DNA of 64,000 bases from Oscillospiraceae bacterium (GCA_017440925.1 JAFSAP010000073.1:16343-80342); one strand, 5' to 3'; shown: positions 35,233 through 42,741, numbered from the stretch's first letter. Numbers and translations: made by a program. Notes: generated from the letters alone by a model not told the origin.

Positions 35233-36512
35233 AAGGTATGAGCAAAAAGAATCTGCAGAACATCCGTCACATTTTTGAAGAGAAAACCGGCACGGACTTA
35301 TCTGCTATTCAGCGGGAACCCGCTTTTCCGGTGAGAAAAATCTGGATCCTGGCGGCGGCTATGGTTACCTGTCTTGCTCTGGCGGCCTTTGCTTATCCCA
35401 TGTTCTCGTCCCTGGACGGGGATGAACTGAGCCTGTCTGGTTCCTATGCCGGAAATGGCATCGTGCATATTCGGGTGGAAAACCGCTCGGATAAAGAACT
35501 GAAATTCCAGCACCAAACAAAACTGATGCGCTGGGTCACATCGGAGGAGATCCCCCGGCTGGATGGGAAGCCGGTTTTTGAAAATACGGAATTTGCACCC
35601 CATTCTGAGGGGATTATGACCATCGACCTGTCGGCAGCTTATGACATGCAGGCCATTGCGGAGAATTATAACCGGGAAGAATGGTTTTATCTGCTGCTGA
35701 CCAATCACAATTTCCTTTTTGGACAGGACTGGATGTGCAGTGTCCATTTTGGACAGAAGGAGACGGAACGAGAACAGGAGAAAACAGCGGTTTCCGTGCT
35801 GCCGGAAGCTGTTCGAAATGTGGAAGAAGAACTGGCGTTTTATTTTGAAAAAGCCTATGGCGATGTTCTTTTGGCGTTTAACGGAGCCAATTTCCAGTAT
35901 CAGCAGAAAGTTGAAGAGATTCTTGCTCGGTTTGACGGAACGGTGGTACCGGCCCTGGGGCCTGTGCTTATGGTTGGCGGGCCGTCAGAGTTTCTGGATC
36001 CGGAGCCTATCATGGGAAAACCACCGGAGGGAACGATCTTTGATGAATCTATTCCCGGGGAACAGCAGTATTTGCTGACGGGTGCAGAGTGGAGCTATAC
36101 AGATGCTTATGGCAGAATGGTGGCTACGGCAGACGAAAAAGCCTGGGTGCAGACGGTAACACTGCCCCAGCACCAGGGACAAACCGATGGTGGGGTAGGA
36201 CTGCCGCTGATTTTCCTGTTTGTCTATGATGCAGAACAGGCCCGGCCGGAGAACCATGCATTTCTCTATGGAAAGATCCGTTCCTTTGCCGAACTGGAGA
36301 GCTGCAAAGTTCTGGAGGATGGACACTATGCCATCTATGATGCCACAGAACTGATCTATACTGATTTGGATGTTTATCTGGACTATTTTCTTTCCACACG
36401 TACAGATGTATACTGTGATGACCAGATACGGCAGCGGGTACAAAATGCCTATGATTTCTACCGGAATAAAGAAAACCTCCGGGCAATGTATACCTATCTG
36501 GAACTCCCATAA
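35229..36512 (+). CDS. Membrane protein, putative anti-sigma factor of the ECF sigma
   Basis: A 427-residue single-pass protein I do not recognise by name. Residues 1-36 are a short charged cytoplasmic segment (LQNIRHIFEEKTGTDLSAIQ), about 37-57 a membrane helix (WILAAAMVTCLALAAFAYPMF), and the rest is extracellular, starting with a beta-rich domain and including a Pro/Glu-rich middle part. It overlaps the ECF sigma gene in an ATGA junction, the usual layout for a sigma/anti-sigma pair, so it likely holds the sigma factor inactive at the membrane until an envelope signal. The cytoplasmic part is too short for a standard ZAS anti-sigma domain and lacks its His/Cys motif. Confidence 0.6.
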   Translation: MKGMSKKNLQNIRHIFEEKTGTDLSAIQREPAFPVRKIWILAAAMVTCLALAAFAYPMFSSLDGDELSLSGSYAGNGIVHIRVENRSDKELKFQHQTKLMRWVTSEEIPRLDGKPVFENTEFAPHSEGIMTIDLSAAYDMQAIAENYNREEWFYLLLTNHNFLFGQDWMCSVHFGQKETEREQEKTAVSVLPEAVRNVEEELAFYFEKAYGDVLLAFNGANFQYQQKVEEILARFDGTVVPALGPVLMVGGPSEFLDPEPIMGKPPEGTIFDESIPGEQQYLLTGAEWSYTDAYGRMVATADEKAWVQTVTLPQHQGQTDGGVGLPLIFLFVYDAEQARPENHAFLYGKIRSFAELESCKVLEDGHYAIYDATELIYTDLDVYLDYFLSTRTDVYCDDQIRQRVQNAYDFYRNKENLRAMYTYLELP

Positions 36513-36515
36513 ACA

Positions 36516-36543
36516 AAAACCAGCCGCCTCATTGAGGCGGCTG
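36516..36543 (-). terminator. Terminator between the anti-sigma and ECF-S genes
   Basis: CAGCCGCCTC, loop ATT, GAGGCGGCTG (36521-36543); the A-rich left flank gives a U run on the minus strand. Confidence 0.85.
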
Positions 36544-36557
36544 TTACTGTAGGAAAT

Positions 36558-37121
36558 TCAGTCTAATGTCAGCCGGTTTTTCTCCAGTGCTGTTCGGATG
36601 GAGATCGCCAGAATGGGAGCAAATACGATGGCAACAACGGCATTGAAGGTGGTGGCAGGCAGTTTTGTGACAACTGTCAGTGCAGCGGCTTCGGCGGTAA
36701 GGCCCTTCAGAAGCATGCCGCTGTAAAAATAGGTTTTGGCAAGATACAGGGCTGCATAGGTAAGGGCACCGACAACGGTGGCAATGGTAGCTCTTGCGTA
36801 ATTCCAGCCGGCCTTACGGCAGATGATGCCTGCAGCCAGACCGTAGGCTCCCTTGGTCAGAAAAGTGATCCAGGCTTCAGAAATGTACAGGGGGTTCAGC
36901 ATATCGTAGATGGCGGAACCCAGACCGGCAGCCAGGGCGCCGTACCAGGGCCCAAGAAGAATGCCGCTGAGCGCGCACATAATATTGCCCAGGTGAAAGG
37001 ATGTGGTACCGGCAATGTCCACGGGGATGGTGATCCGCAGGGCAGAACCTGCTACCGTCAGTGCGGCCATCAGTGCAGTGAAAACGATCCGTTTGGTGGA
37101 TGCAGTGGATTTGTGTGTCAT
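36558..37121 (-). CDS. ECF transporter S component (vitamin-binding subunit)
   Basis: A 187-residue membrane protein with about six helices, of the ECF-type S-component class that binds a vitamin or trace nutrient and works with the EcfA-A'-T module. Seen are the N-terminal helix TKRIVFTALMAALTVAGSALRI with small residues, FHLGNIMCALSGILLGPWYGALAAGLGSA (in part) and LTKGAYGLAAGIICR. The overall pattern resembles the folate/pantothenate-like group, but the ligand cannot be read. No riboswitch is visible in the short leader. Start by an AAGGAGGG site. The energising module is not in the window. Confidence 0.85.
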   Translation of the reverse strand: MTHKSTASTKRIVFTALMAALTVAGSALRITIPVDIAGTTSFHLGNIMCALSGILLGPWYGALAAGLGSAIYDMLNPLYISEAWITFLTKGAYGLAAGIICRKAGWNYARATIATVVGALTYAALYLAKTYFYSGMLLKGLTAEAAALTVVTKLPATTFNAVVAIVFAPILAISIRTALEKNRLTLD

Positions 37122-37251
37122 GGAAAATCCCTCCTTGTCTTTGTGCCCATTATACGCAAAACTGGCTATAAATATAGTGCCAAAAATGTTATATAAAATA
37201 ATGCCAGATAAAAGAAAAGTGAAAAGTGTAAGAATTCAAGGAAAAAAAGAC

Positions 37252-37280
37252 TATACAGATATTGGGAAAAGTGATACAAT
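37252..37280 (+). promoter_or_regulatory. Promoter of nagB
   Basis: TATACA at 37252, 17-bp spacer, TACAAT at 37275, about 57 bases before the start codon. Confidence 0.55.
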
Positions 37281-37336
37281 AATGTGGAGTGAAAAAACAA
37301 GAAAATTTTCCAAAATACCGAAAGGGGATAATTATC

Positions 37337-38074
37337 ATGAGACTGATTCGCGCCAAGGATTACGCTGACGTCAGCCGCAAGGCTGCCAACATCATTGCTG
37401 CACAGGTGCACCTGAAGCCCGACTGCGTTCTGGGTCTGGCCACCGGCTCCAGCCCTGTGGGTACCTACAAGGAACTGATCGCTAAGTACGAATCCGGTGA
37501 GCTGGATTTCTCCCAGGTCAAGACCATCAACCTGGATGAGTATGTGGGCCTGACCAAGGATCACGATCAGAGCTATGCTTACTTCATGCGTTCCAACCTG
37601 TTCGACCATGTGAACATCGACCAGGCTAACTGCAACATCCCCAATGGTATGAATCCCGACGCAGCAGGCGAGTGCGCACGTTACGATGCTGTTATCGAAG
37701 CTTTCGGCGGCGCTGACCTGCAGCTGCTGGGCCTGGGCCCCAACGGCCACATCGGCTTCAACGAGCCCTGCGATGAGTTCGTTAATGGCACCAATAAGGT
37801 CGAGCTGACTGCCTCCACCATCGATGCCAACCAGCGTTTCTTCGAGAAGCGTGAGGATGTTCCCACCCATGCTTACACCATGGGCATCGGCTCCATCATG
37901 AAGGCAAAGCGCGTCCTGCTGGTCTGCAATGGCGTTGGCAAGGCACAGGCTGTCAAGGACTGCTTCTTTGGCCCCATCAAGCCCCAGGCTCCCGGCTCCA
38001 TCCTGCAGCTGCACCCCGATTTCACTCTGGTTGCTGACGAGGATGCACTGTCCCTGGTAAAGGATCTGCTGTAA
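37337..38074 (+). CDS. nagB: Glucosamine-6-phosphate deaminase
   Basis: Converts GlcN-6-P to Fru-6-P and ammonia; 245 residues. Family motifs are LGLATGSSPVGTY near residue 35, TINLDEYVGL with the catalytic Asp, LLGLGPNGHIGFNEP near 130-145 with the active His, and the final EDALSLVKDLL. The ATG at 37337 follows an AAGGGG site; the frame is open further up but without a ribosome site. Monocistronic, with its own promoter and terminator; nagA is not nearby. Confidence 0.96.
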   Translation: MRLIRAKDYADVSRKAANIIAAQVHLKPDCVLGLATGSSPVGTYKELIAKYESGELDFSQVKTINLDEYVGLTKDHDQSYAYFMRSNLFDHVNIDQANCNIPNGMNPDAAGECARYDAVIEAFGGADLQLLGLGPNGHIGFNEPCDEFVNGTNKVELTASTIDANQRFFEKREDVPTHAYTMGIGSIMKAKRVLLVCNGVGKAQAVKDCFFGPIKPQAPGSILQLHPDFTLVADEDALSLVKDLL

Positions 38075-38087
38075 TATTGAATCCCTG

Positions 38088-38127
38088 CAAACGGCTGGAG
38101 CGGAATGCTTCAGCCGTTTCTTTTTTG
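38088..38127 (+). terminator. Terminator of nagB
   Basis: AAACGGCTG...CAGCCGTTT (38089-38119) with an inner AGC/GCT pair, then CTTTTTT. Confidence 0.9.
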
Positions 38128-38136
38128 AACTTCCTG

Positions 38137-38166
38137 TTTACAGAACCCCATCCGGTGTGATATGAT
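38137..38166 (+). promoter_or_regulatory. Promoter of the exonuclease gene
   Basis: TTTACA at 38137, 18-bp spacer, TATGAT at 38161. The -10 lies in a 14-bp palindrome ATATGATATCATAT (38160-38173), a possible operator. Confidence 0.5.
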
Positions 38167-38199
38167 ATCATATAGGATTATATAACAGAGGTTATGGCC

Positions 38200-39201
38200 A
38201 TGAACTATATTGTTTTGGATATGGAGTGGAATCAGCCCTGGCCGGGTTCCCCCTCCAGTAAAAAGGTGCTTCCTGTTGCCATCCGTGGCGAGATCATTCA
38301 GATCGGTGCCGTCCGGGTCACAGAGGATGAGCAGGTGACGGATGAATTTCAAATTCTTATAAAACCCAAATATTACCGGCACTTAAACCGCCGGGTCAGC
38401 AAACTCACCGGTATCAAGGAGACACAGCTCCGGGAAGAGGGCGTGCCTTTCCCGGAAGCAATGGAGCAATTCCGCAGCTGGTGCGGCGAGGATATCGTAT
38501 TTCTGACCTGGGGCTTTGATGATATCGGTATTCTGCGGGAGAATCTGCAGCTGTTTGGCCTGGAAACAGATTGGACGGATAAGTGGTACAATGCCCAGAT
38601 GATCTTCAATGCCCAGACAGATGGTTCCACAGCCCAGAAGGCGCTGAAGACCGCTATGGAGATCTTCGGGATCGAAGCCACCCGTCCGGCCCATGATGCC
38701 CTGGGCGATGCCTACCATACGGCACTGATCTGTGCCCGGTTGGATCTGAAGCGGGGACAGGAAGAATATGATGCGGCCCTTAAAAGTCACGAGAATGGAT
38801 TCCATGGTGCGGAGCTTCCCGGCTGCATCGGGCGGAAAGTATTCCATGATTATGCGGACAAGCGCAGCGCACTGAGTGCCATGTCCGGGGAAGAAAACAT
38901 CTGCCCCATCTGCGGCGGAAGAATGCTGGGCTCCCGCTGGTTTGCCCAGCCTGGACATCGGTATATGGATCTGGCATCCTGTCCGGAACATGGCAAGTTT
39001 CTGATCCGGGTGCGGCTTTCTCAGCAGCCGGATGGCCTGGTACGGGTCAGCCGTCTGACCTATGAAGCGACGTCCGAGGCAGCAGAGGCCTATGCCCGCC
39101 GGGCAGAAAAAGCAGACCCGGAGGAAACAGCCCGTCCCCGCCGCCGTCGCCGCAGAAGATCCGCTTCTGTGGCTCCCCAACAGGAAACAGAAAAGGAATA
39201 A
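38200..39201 (+). CDS. DEDDh 3'-5' exonuclease (ERI-1/KapD-like) with zinc-ribbon and basic tail
   Basis: A 333-residue protein. Residues about 1-185 are an RNase T/DnaQ-fold exonuclease: Exo I YIVLDMEW (Asp, Glu), Exo II FLTWGFDDIGIL (Asp) and Exo III RPAHDALGDAYHT (His, Asp). The layout resembles ERI-1-type RNA exonucleases. Residues about 235-275 hold CPICGG...ASCPEHG, a probable zinc ribbon, and the end is a basic tail with a run of Arg, suggesting nucleic-acid binding. The start at 38200 was preferred to 38194 because the AGAGG site is then eight bases away. Single gene; target unknown. Confidence 0.85.
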   Translation: MNYIVLDMEWNQPWPGSPSSKKVLPVAIRGEIIQIGAVRVTEDEQVTDEFQILIKPKYYRHLNRRVSKLTGIKETQLREEGVPFPEAMEQFRSWCGEDIVFLTWGFDDIGILRENLQLFGLETDWTDKWYNAQMIFNAQTDGSTAQKALKTAMEIFGIEATRPAHDALGDAYHTALICARLDLKRGQEEYDAALKSHENGFHGAELPGCIGRKVFHDYADKRSALSAMSGEENICPICGGRMLGSRWFAQPGHRYMDLASCPEHGKFLIRVRLSQQPDGLVRVSRLTYEATSEAAEAYARRAEKADPEETARPRRRRRRRSASVAPQQETEKE

Positions 39202-39205
39202 AAAC

Positions 39206-39236
39206 ACAACCACCGGCGTAGCCGGTGGTTGTCATT
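39206..39236 (+). terminator. Terminator of the exonuclease gene
   Basis: ACAACCACCGGC, loop GTA, GCCGGTGGTTGT (39206-39232), followed by CATTT. Confidence 0.85.
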
Positions 39237-39360
39237 TAGGGGTATAACCCCTTATTCCTCGCGTAACGCGTCAACGCGTAAGTACGATGTCACTCGCGTA
39301 GGGTTTCGCTACACAGTCTATTGCCGACAATTTCACATCGCATACCACTATAGATTGTAT
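39237..39360. other. Gene-free stretch with short GC repeats
   Basis: No credible reading frame. It holds several overlapping copies of ACGCGT and two copies of CTCGCGTA (39258 and 39293), in contrast to the AT-rich sequence after it. No homology can be assigned; it may be a remnant of an inserted repeat. Confidence 0.5.
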
Positions 39361-39390
39361 TTGTTTTTTGATTGTACTGTCTGTTATAAT
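39361..39390 (+). promoter_or_regulatory. Promoter without a following gene
   Basis: TTGTTT at 39361, 18-bp spacer, TATAAT at 39385 preceded by TGT (extended -10). It points to a stretch with no open frame but with a terminator at 39506-39535. Confidence 0.6.
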
Positions 39391-39396
39391 TTATAG

Positions 39397-39535
39397 TGTC
39401 ATTTATTCCCATTGTAAAGAATCCCTGTTATGTACAATTGTGCAGTTAGTAGACCGCTCAGTTATCGTAGCAGGGTTTTCTTGTTCATCGCCATAGGCTT
39501 TATTGAACCACTCGTATAACGAGTGGTTTTCTTTA
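39397..39535 (+). ncRNA. Candidate small RNA of about 140 nt
   Basis: Bounded by a good promoter (39361-39390) and an intrinsic terminator (AACCACTCGT-ATA-ACGAGTGGTT then TTCTTT, 39506-39534), with no ribosome site or frame between. AATCCCTG near 39420 can pair in part with CAGGGTT near 39470. No known RNA family was recognised, though 6S-like or trans-acting RNAs have this size. Confidence 0.4.
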
Positions 39536-39538
39536 TAC

Positions 39539-39577
39539 AAAAAGAAGTGCTGCAAAATTTGCAGCACTTCTTTTTTT
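39539..39577. terminator. Second of three stacked terminators
   Basis: AAAGAAGTGCTGCAA pairs with TTGCAGCACTTCTTT, followed by a run of T and preceded by a run of A. Confidence 0.85.
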
Positions 39578-39581
39578 ACTG

Positions 39582-39612
39582 AAAAAGGACGCACCAACAT
39601 GGTGCGTCTTTT
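39582..39612 (-). terminator. Third stacked terminator, ending the spmA-spmB unit
   Basis: AAAAAGGACGCACC pairs with GGTGCGTCTTTT (one bulged G); U run on the minus strand just past the spmB stop. Confidence 0.85.
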
Positions 39613-39615
39613 CTA

Positions 39616-40125
39616 TTAAAATAAAAGCCGTACAGTCAGCGATGCCATAAAAAACCCCACAAAATCTGAAAATAGGGCAGCAGGGAGGGTATACCGGGTT
39701 TTCTTGATCCCGGCGGCACCAAAGTAAACACTGATGGTATAAAAGGTGGTTTCTGTGGAACCCAGCATCACGGCGGCAGTCCTGCCTACCAGGGAATCCA
39801 CGCCATATTCCGCCATCAGCTCTGCCCCCACGGCCAGTGCTGCACTGCCGCTGATGGGACGGATCATCACCAGCATGGCAGTTTGGGGCGGAATGCCGAA
39901 TACAGAGAAAACGGGAGAAAAAAAGCTGCTGAGGATCTCCATGGCACCGGAGGCCCGGAGCATGTATACTGCAGTCAGCAGAAATATCAATGCAGGGAGA
40001 ATGGAGGCCAGGAGCCTCAGACCTTCGGCAGCACCCTGGAGCATCAGATCATAGCTGTTTTCTTTTTTTCGCAAAACCAATGCCGAGGAAAGCAGAAGGA
40101 TCAGCGGAACAATATAATCAGTCAT
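39616..40125 (-). CDS. spmB: Spore maturation protein B
   Basis: A 169-residue membrane protein with the nucleoside-recognition (Gate) domain of SpmB: LQGAAEGLRLLASILPALIFL (in part), then GIPPQTAMLVMIRPISGSAALA and AAVMLGSTETTFYTISVYFGAAG, all typical. In Bacillus SpmA and SpmB are needed for full dehydration of the spore core; their transport role is not known. The ATG at 40125 lies within the end of spmA (8-bp overlap), so translation is coupled; the longer open frame upstream lies inside spmA. Confidence 0.94.
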   Translation of the reverse strand: MTDYIVPLILLLSSALVLRKKENSYDLMLQGAAEGLRLLASILPALIFLLTAVYMLRASGAMEILSSFFSPVFSVFGIPPQTAMLVMIRPISGSAALAVGAELMAEYGVDSLVGRTAAVMLGSTETTFYTISVYFGAAGIKKTRYTLPAALFSDFVGFFMASLTVRLLF

Positions 40126-40693
40126 TCTTCCAAACCTTTCCCAAAAACCAGGCAGCGGTAAGCCCCAGCCCGGCGGAACAAAGACTGGTGATCCAGACAG
40201 CCGGCAGAATATCAAAAGGGGCGGTACAGCCAAGATTGCTGCGCACCGCTGCCACATTTGCGGGGATCAGCTGGATGGAGGCAGTATTCAATACAATAAG
40301 ACGGCACAGTTCGTCGGTTGCTGTGCTGTCCTTTTTCATGCGCCGGGCAGCGGAGATCCCCATAGGGGTGGCGGCATTGCCAAGCCCCAGAAAATTGGCG
40401 CAGATATTGGCGCTGAGATCACCGGCCAGCGCCGGATCCTGCTTTGTGGAGGGAAAAATACGGTGCAGCAATGGCCGAAGCAGCTGGGCAAGCCACTGTG
40501 TGATCCCTGCATGCTCCATCAGTTTGCCAATACCTGTCCACAGGCAGATGGAACCGGCCAGGGAAACTGCCAGAGCAACACCGGCCTGTGCGCCCTGCAC
40601 CACAGAAGCGGACAGTGCCTGTCCCTGGCCCGTAAACAGGGAAAAAACCACACTGATCAGAACCAACCCTGTCCATACCCAACTCATCACCAT
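40118..40693 (-). CDS. spmA: Spore maturation protein A
   Basis: A 191-residue membrane protein with the Gate-type nucleoside-recognition domain of SpmA: LAGSICLWTGIGKLMEHAGITQ (in part), ANICANFLGLGNAATPMGI and CRLIVLNTASIQLIPANVAAVRS. The last motif, NTASIQLIP, is characteristic. Partner of SpmB, with which it overlaps. The start at 40693 has an AAGGGGG site. Upstream lies a 180-bp region shared with the divergent AbrB-like gene and containing Spo0A-box-like sequences. Confidence 0.94.
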   Translation of the reverse strand: MVMSWVWTGLVLISVVFSLFTGQGQALSASVVQGAQAGVALAVSLAGSICLWTGIGKLMEHAGITQWLAQLLRPLLHRIFPSTKQDPALAGDLSANICANFLGLGNAATPMGISAARRMKKDSTATDELCRLIVLNTASIQLIPANVAAVRSNLGCTAPFDILPAVWITSLCSAGLGLTAAWFLGKVWKND

Positions 40694-40750
40694 TTTGAAA
40701 AGCCCCCTTTTGTGTACAATATGCCTATTTCAAAAGGAAATGACTGGATA

Positions 40751-40761
40751 ATTTCGACAAA
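40751..40761 (-). promoter_or_regulatory. Spo0A-box-like site between spmA and the abrB-like gene
   Basis: On the minus strand TTTGTCGAAAT, 10 of 11 to the Bacillus consensus TTTGTCGAAAA. It lies 58 bases before spmA and 25 bases before the -35 of the abrB-like promoter. Confidence 0.55.
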
Positions 40762-40785
40762 AAGTTGTTTCTATTTAAAAAGTAT

Positions 40786-40814
40786 TTGACACGAAGAAAT
40801 GGAATCAGTATAAT
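40786..40814 (+). promoter_or_regulatory. Consensus sigma-A promoter of the abrB-like gene
   Basis: TTGACA at 40786-40791 and TATAAT at 40809-40814 with a 17-bp spacer, a perfect consensus promoter. Confidence 0.9.
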
Positions 40815-40828
40815 GATAAAACAAATAA

Positions 40829-40846
40829 GTCGATATTTGTCGACAG
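40829..40846 (+). promoter_or_regulatory. Inverted repeat and second Spo0A-box-like site in the abrB-like leader
   Basis: GTCGA-N6-TCGAC at 40829-40844 overlaps TTTGTCGACAG (40836-40846), 9 of 11 to the 0A box. It lies about 15 bases after the predicted transcription start, the position used by Spo0A to repress abrB in Bacillus. Confidence 0.5.
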
Positions 40847-40873
40847 ATGTACGGACGGAAGGAGTTGGCTGAA

Positions 40874-41116
40874 ATGAAGTCAACAGGTATTATCCGCAAG
40901 GTAGATGATTTGGGAAGAATTGTCCTCCCCATCGAAATGCGTCGCACACTGGATATTGCAGAGCGGGATGAACTGGAAATCTATATGGAAAATGATCGGG
41001 TCGTACTGCGAAAGTATGAGCCTGCCTGCATTTTCTGCGCTTCTGCAAAGCGGCTGGTCACATTCCACGAAAGAAATATCTGCCGTGACTGTGTCAAAAA
41101 GCTGGCTGAACTGTAA
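40874..41116 (+). CDS. AbrB-family transition-state regulator
   Basis: An 80-residue DNA-binding protein. The swapped-hairpin AbrB domain is complete: GIIRKVDDLGRIVLPIEMRR, then LDIAERDELEIYMENDRVVL. The C-terminal part has two CxxC-type pairs (CIFCASAK and CRDCVKKL), as in clostridial AbrB proteins. The ATG at 40874 has an AAGGAG site; an earlier ATG at 40847 lacks one. The gene has a perfect sigma-A promoter flanked by Spo0A-box-like sites, which suggests a growth-phase regulator shut off at sporulation. Whether it is AbrB or the spore-specific SpoVT relative cannot be settled; SpoVT is longer. Confidence 0.9.
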   Translation: MKSTGIIRKVDDLGRIVLPIEMRRTLDIAERDELEIYMENDRVVLRKYEPACIFCASAKRLVTFHERNICRDCVKKLAEL

Positions 41117-41122
41117 AAAATC

Positions 41123-41154
41123 AGACCCGGAATGTTTATCATTCCGGGTCTTTT
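41123..41154. terminator. Bidirectional terminator between the abrB-like gene and rsmI
   Basis: AGACCCGGAATG pairs with CATTCCGGGTCT around TTTAT, then TTT; the right arm overlaps the end of rsmI. Confidence 0.9.
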
Positions 41155-41975
41155 AATGCAATGTCATAAACAACGTTTTTGGGAAGTCCCAGCTCTTTGG
41201 CTGTCTGTTTCACCGCATCCTTGCGGCTGAGGCCCGCTTCCATCAGCTGAGCAACTCTTACAGCAGCATCCGTTTCAGAAGGCTCTTCTTTCACAGGTGC
41301 TTCCGTGCCGGCAACGATGAGTACAAATTCACCCTTCGGAGGGTTCTCTGTATATCTGGCAACAGCTTCCCCCAGCGTGGTGCGAACCACTTCTTCATGG
41401 AGCTTGGTCAGCTCCCGGCACAGGCTGATGCCCCGGTCAGCACCAAAGGCATCTCTGAGATCCTCCAGTGTGGACAGCAGTTTGTGGGGTGCCTCGTAGA
41501 AGATCATGGTGCGCTGTTCTGCCTGCAGGGATTCCAGATGCTCCCGGCGGCTCTTCTTGGAGGTGGACAGGAAACCTTCAAAGCAAAACCTGCCGGTACT
41601 CTGGCCGGAAATACTGAGGGCAGTGATGGCGGCGCAGGGGCCGGGAATGGCGCAGACCGGAATGCCGGCAGCAGCACACTGCTTTACCAGATCTTCACCG
41701 GGATCAGAGATGGCAGGACTGCCTGCATCGGACACCAGTGCGCAGGTTTCGCCGCTTAAAATGCGTTCCACAATTTTATCGCCCTTGAAGGCCTTGTTAT
41801 GCTCGTAGTAGCTGACAAGGCTTTTTTTGATTCCCAAGTGATTCAGAAGCTTCAGAGTGACCCGGGTATCCTCGGCAGCAATAAAGTCTGCTTCTTCCAG
41901 TGTCTGGCGACAACGGATGGAGATATCACCCAGATTGCCGATGGGAGTGGGGACGAGATATAACATTCCAGCCAT
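41139..41975 (-). CDS. rsmI: 16S rRNA (cytidine(1402)-2'-O)-methyltransferase
   Basis: Methylates the ribose of C1402 in the decoding centre of 16S rRNA; 278 residues. Tetrapyrrole-methylase fold: LYLVPTPIGNLGDIS at the N-terminus, AAEDTRVTLKLLNH, LVSDAGSPAISDPG, PGPCAAITALSISG and FYEAPHKLLSTL are all RsmI signatures. The C-terminal RsmI HTH-like part is present (LSRKDAVKQTAKELGLPKNVVYD in part). Start and the stop of the preceding methyltransferase gene are separated by one base (TGA-C-ATG), indicating coupling. Confidence 0.96.
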   Translation of the reverse strand: MAGMLYLVPTPIGNLGDISIRCRQTLEEADFIAAEDTRVTLKLLNHLGIKKSLVSYYEHNKAFKGDKIVERILSGETCALVSDAGSPAISDPGEDLVKQCAAAGIPVCAIPGPCAAITALSISGQSTGRFCFEGFLSTSKKSRREHLESLQAEQRTMIFYEAPHKLLSTLEDLRDAFGADRGISLCRELTKLHEEVVRTTLGEAVARYTENPPKGEFVLIVAGTEAPVKEEPSETDAAVRVAQLMEAGLSRKDAVKQTAKELGLPKNVVYDIALKDPE

Positions 41976-41976
41976 G

Positions 41977-42675
41977 TCAGGCCTCCTTGATATGGTAAAT
42001 TTCCCGGTATGCCGGCGTGGGCATGCCGTTTTTATCGTGCAGCGAAAGTTCTTCCCAGATAAGTCCGGGTTTTGCGCCCTTGCGCAGCTGCATAAGGATC
42101 AGACCGACAGGCCCATCTTCCCGGTGCCGCAGAAGGCGCAGCCGCTTGGCTTCCATGCCATGTTTGGCTGCAGTGGTGATGATCTCTCCGAGGCGCTCAG
42201 GCTTGTGCACCAAAAAGAAGTCACCGCCGAATTTCAGCGCCCAGCCAGCGCTGCTGAAAAGATCAGAAAGGGTGCAGTGAATTTCCTGACGGGCATCCGG
42301 AAGAACGGTACTGGCCGCACCGCCGGAAAAATAGGGAGGATTGGAGATCACGCAGGAAAAGCTTCCGGGAGAATAGAGTTGGGGTATCCGGCGAAGATCT
42401 GTGCATATACTTTCCATACGGCCCATAAGCTGGTTGCGCCGGATGTTTTCCATGGCGGCCAGATGCGCCTTTTCCTCCAATTCGATGCCGGTCACATGGC
42501 AGAGTGGATCAGAGGCACAGAGCAGCAGACCCAGGGTGCCGCAGCCACTGCCCAGATCCAACACCCGGGCATTTTTGGGCAGATTTGCAAAATGGGCAAG
42601 TGCCATGGAATCGGTACTCAGAGGGAATGCTCCGGGGACGGTTTCCAACACGAATCCGTTGGGCAGGTATTCCAT
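41977..42675 (-). CDS. tRNA1(Val) (adenine(37)-N6)-methyltransferase family protein
   Basis: A 232-residue class I SAM methyltransferase of the YfiC/TrmN6-like family that modifies adenine in nucleic acid. Seen are motif I LDLGSGCGTLGLLL, the catalytic NPPY (in CVISNPPYFSGG) and the family's opening PLSTDSMALAHFA. The ATG at 42675 has GGAGG but only four bases away; an upstream ATG at 42735 would add 20 residues and lies close to the ferredoxin gene, so the start is not certain. Pairing with rsmI is common in Firmicutes. Confidence 0.88.
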   Translation of the reverse strand: MEYLPNGFVLETVPGAFPLSTDSMALAHFANLPKNARVLDLGSGCGTLGLLLCASDPLCHVTGIELEEKAHLAAMENIRRNQLMGRMESICTDLRRIPQLYSPGSFSCVISNPPYFSGGAASTVLPDARQEIHCTLSDLFSSAGWALKFGGDFFLVHKPERLGEIITTAAKHGMEAKRLRLLRHREDGPVGLILMQLRKGAKPGLIWEELSLHDKNGMPTPAYREIYHIKEA

Positions 42676-42696
42676 AAAACCTCCATCACATACAAA

Positions 42697-42722
42697 ATCG
42701 GCCTGCGCGGATTGCGCAGGCC
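42697..42722 (-). terminator. Terminator-like hairpin after the ferredoxin gene
   Basis: GGCCTGCGC pairs with GCGCAGGCC (42700-42722); on the minus strand a weak U stretch (GATTTTG) follows, so read-through into the methyltransferase is possible. Confidence 0.7.
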
Positions 42723-42741
42723 CATCTTGATTCAACTGAAA

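Noticed and set aside
37122-37240. Riboswitch ahead of the ECF-transporter S component
   Set aside because: The leader is short and AT-rich; no conserved core of TPP, FMN, preQ1 or THF riboswitches is seen.
39403-39600. 65-codon frame on the minus strand in the gap before spmB
   Set aside because: It would have to be translated through three terminator hairpins and shows no family resemblance.
40712-40730. Possible mother-cell sigma -10 (CATATTGTA on the minus strand) for spmA
   Set aside because: The start of transcription would fall inside the ribosome site of spmA and no matching -35 is at the right distance.
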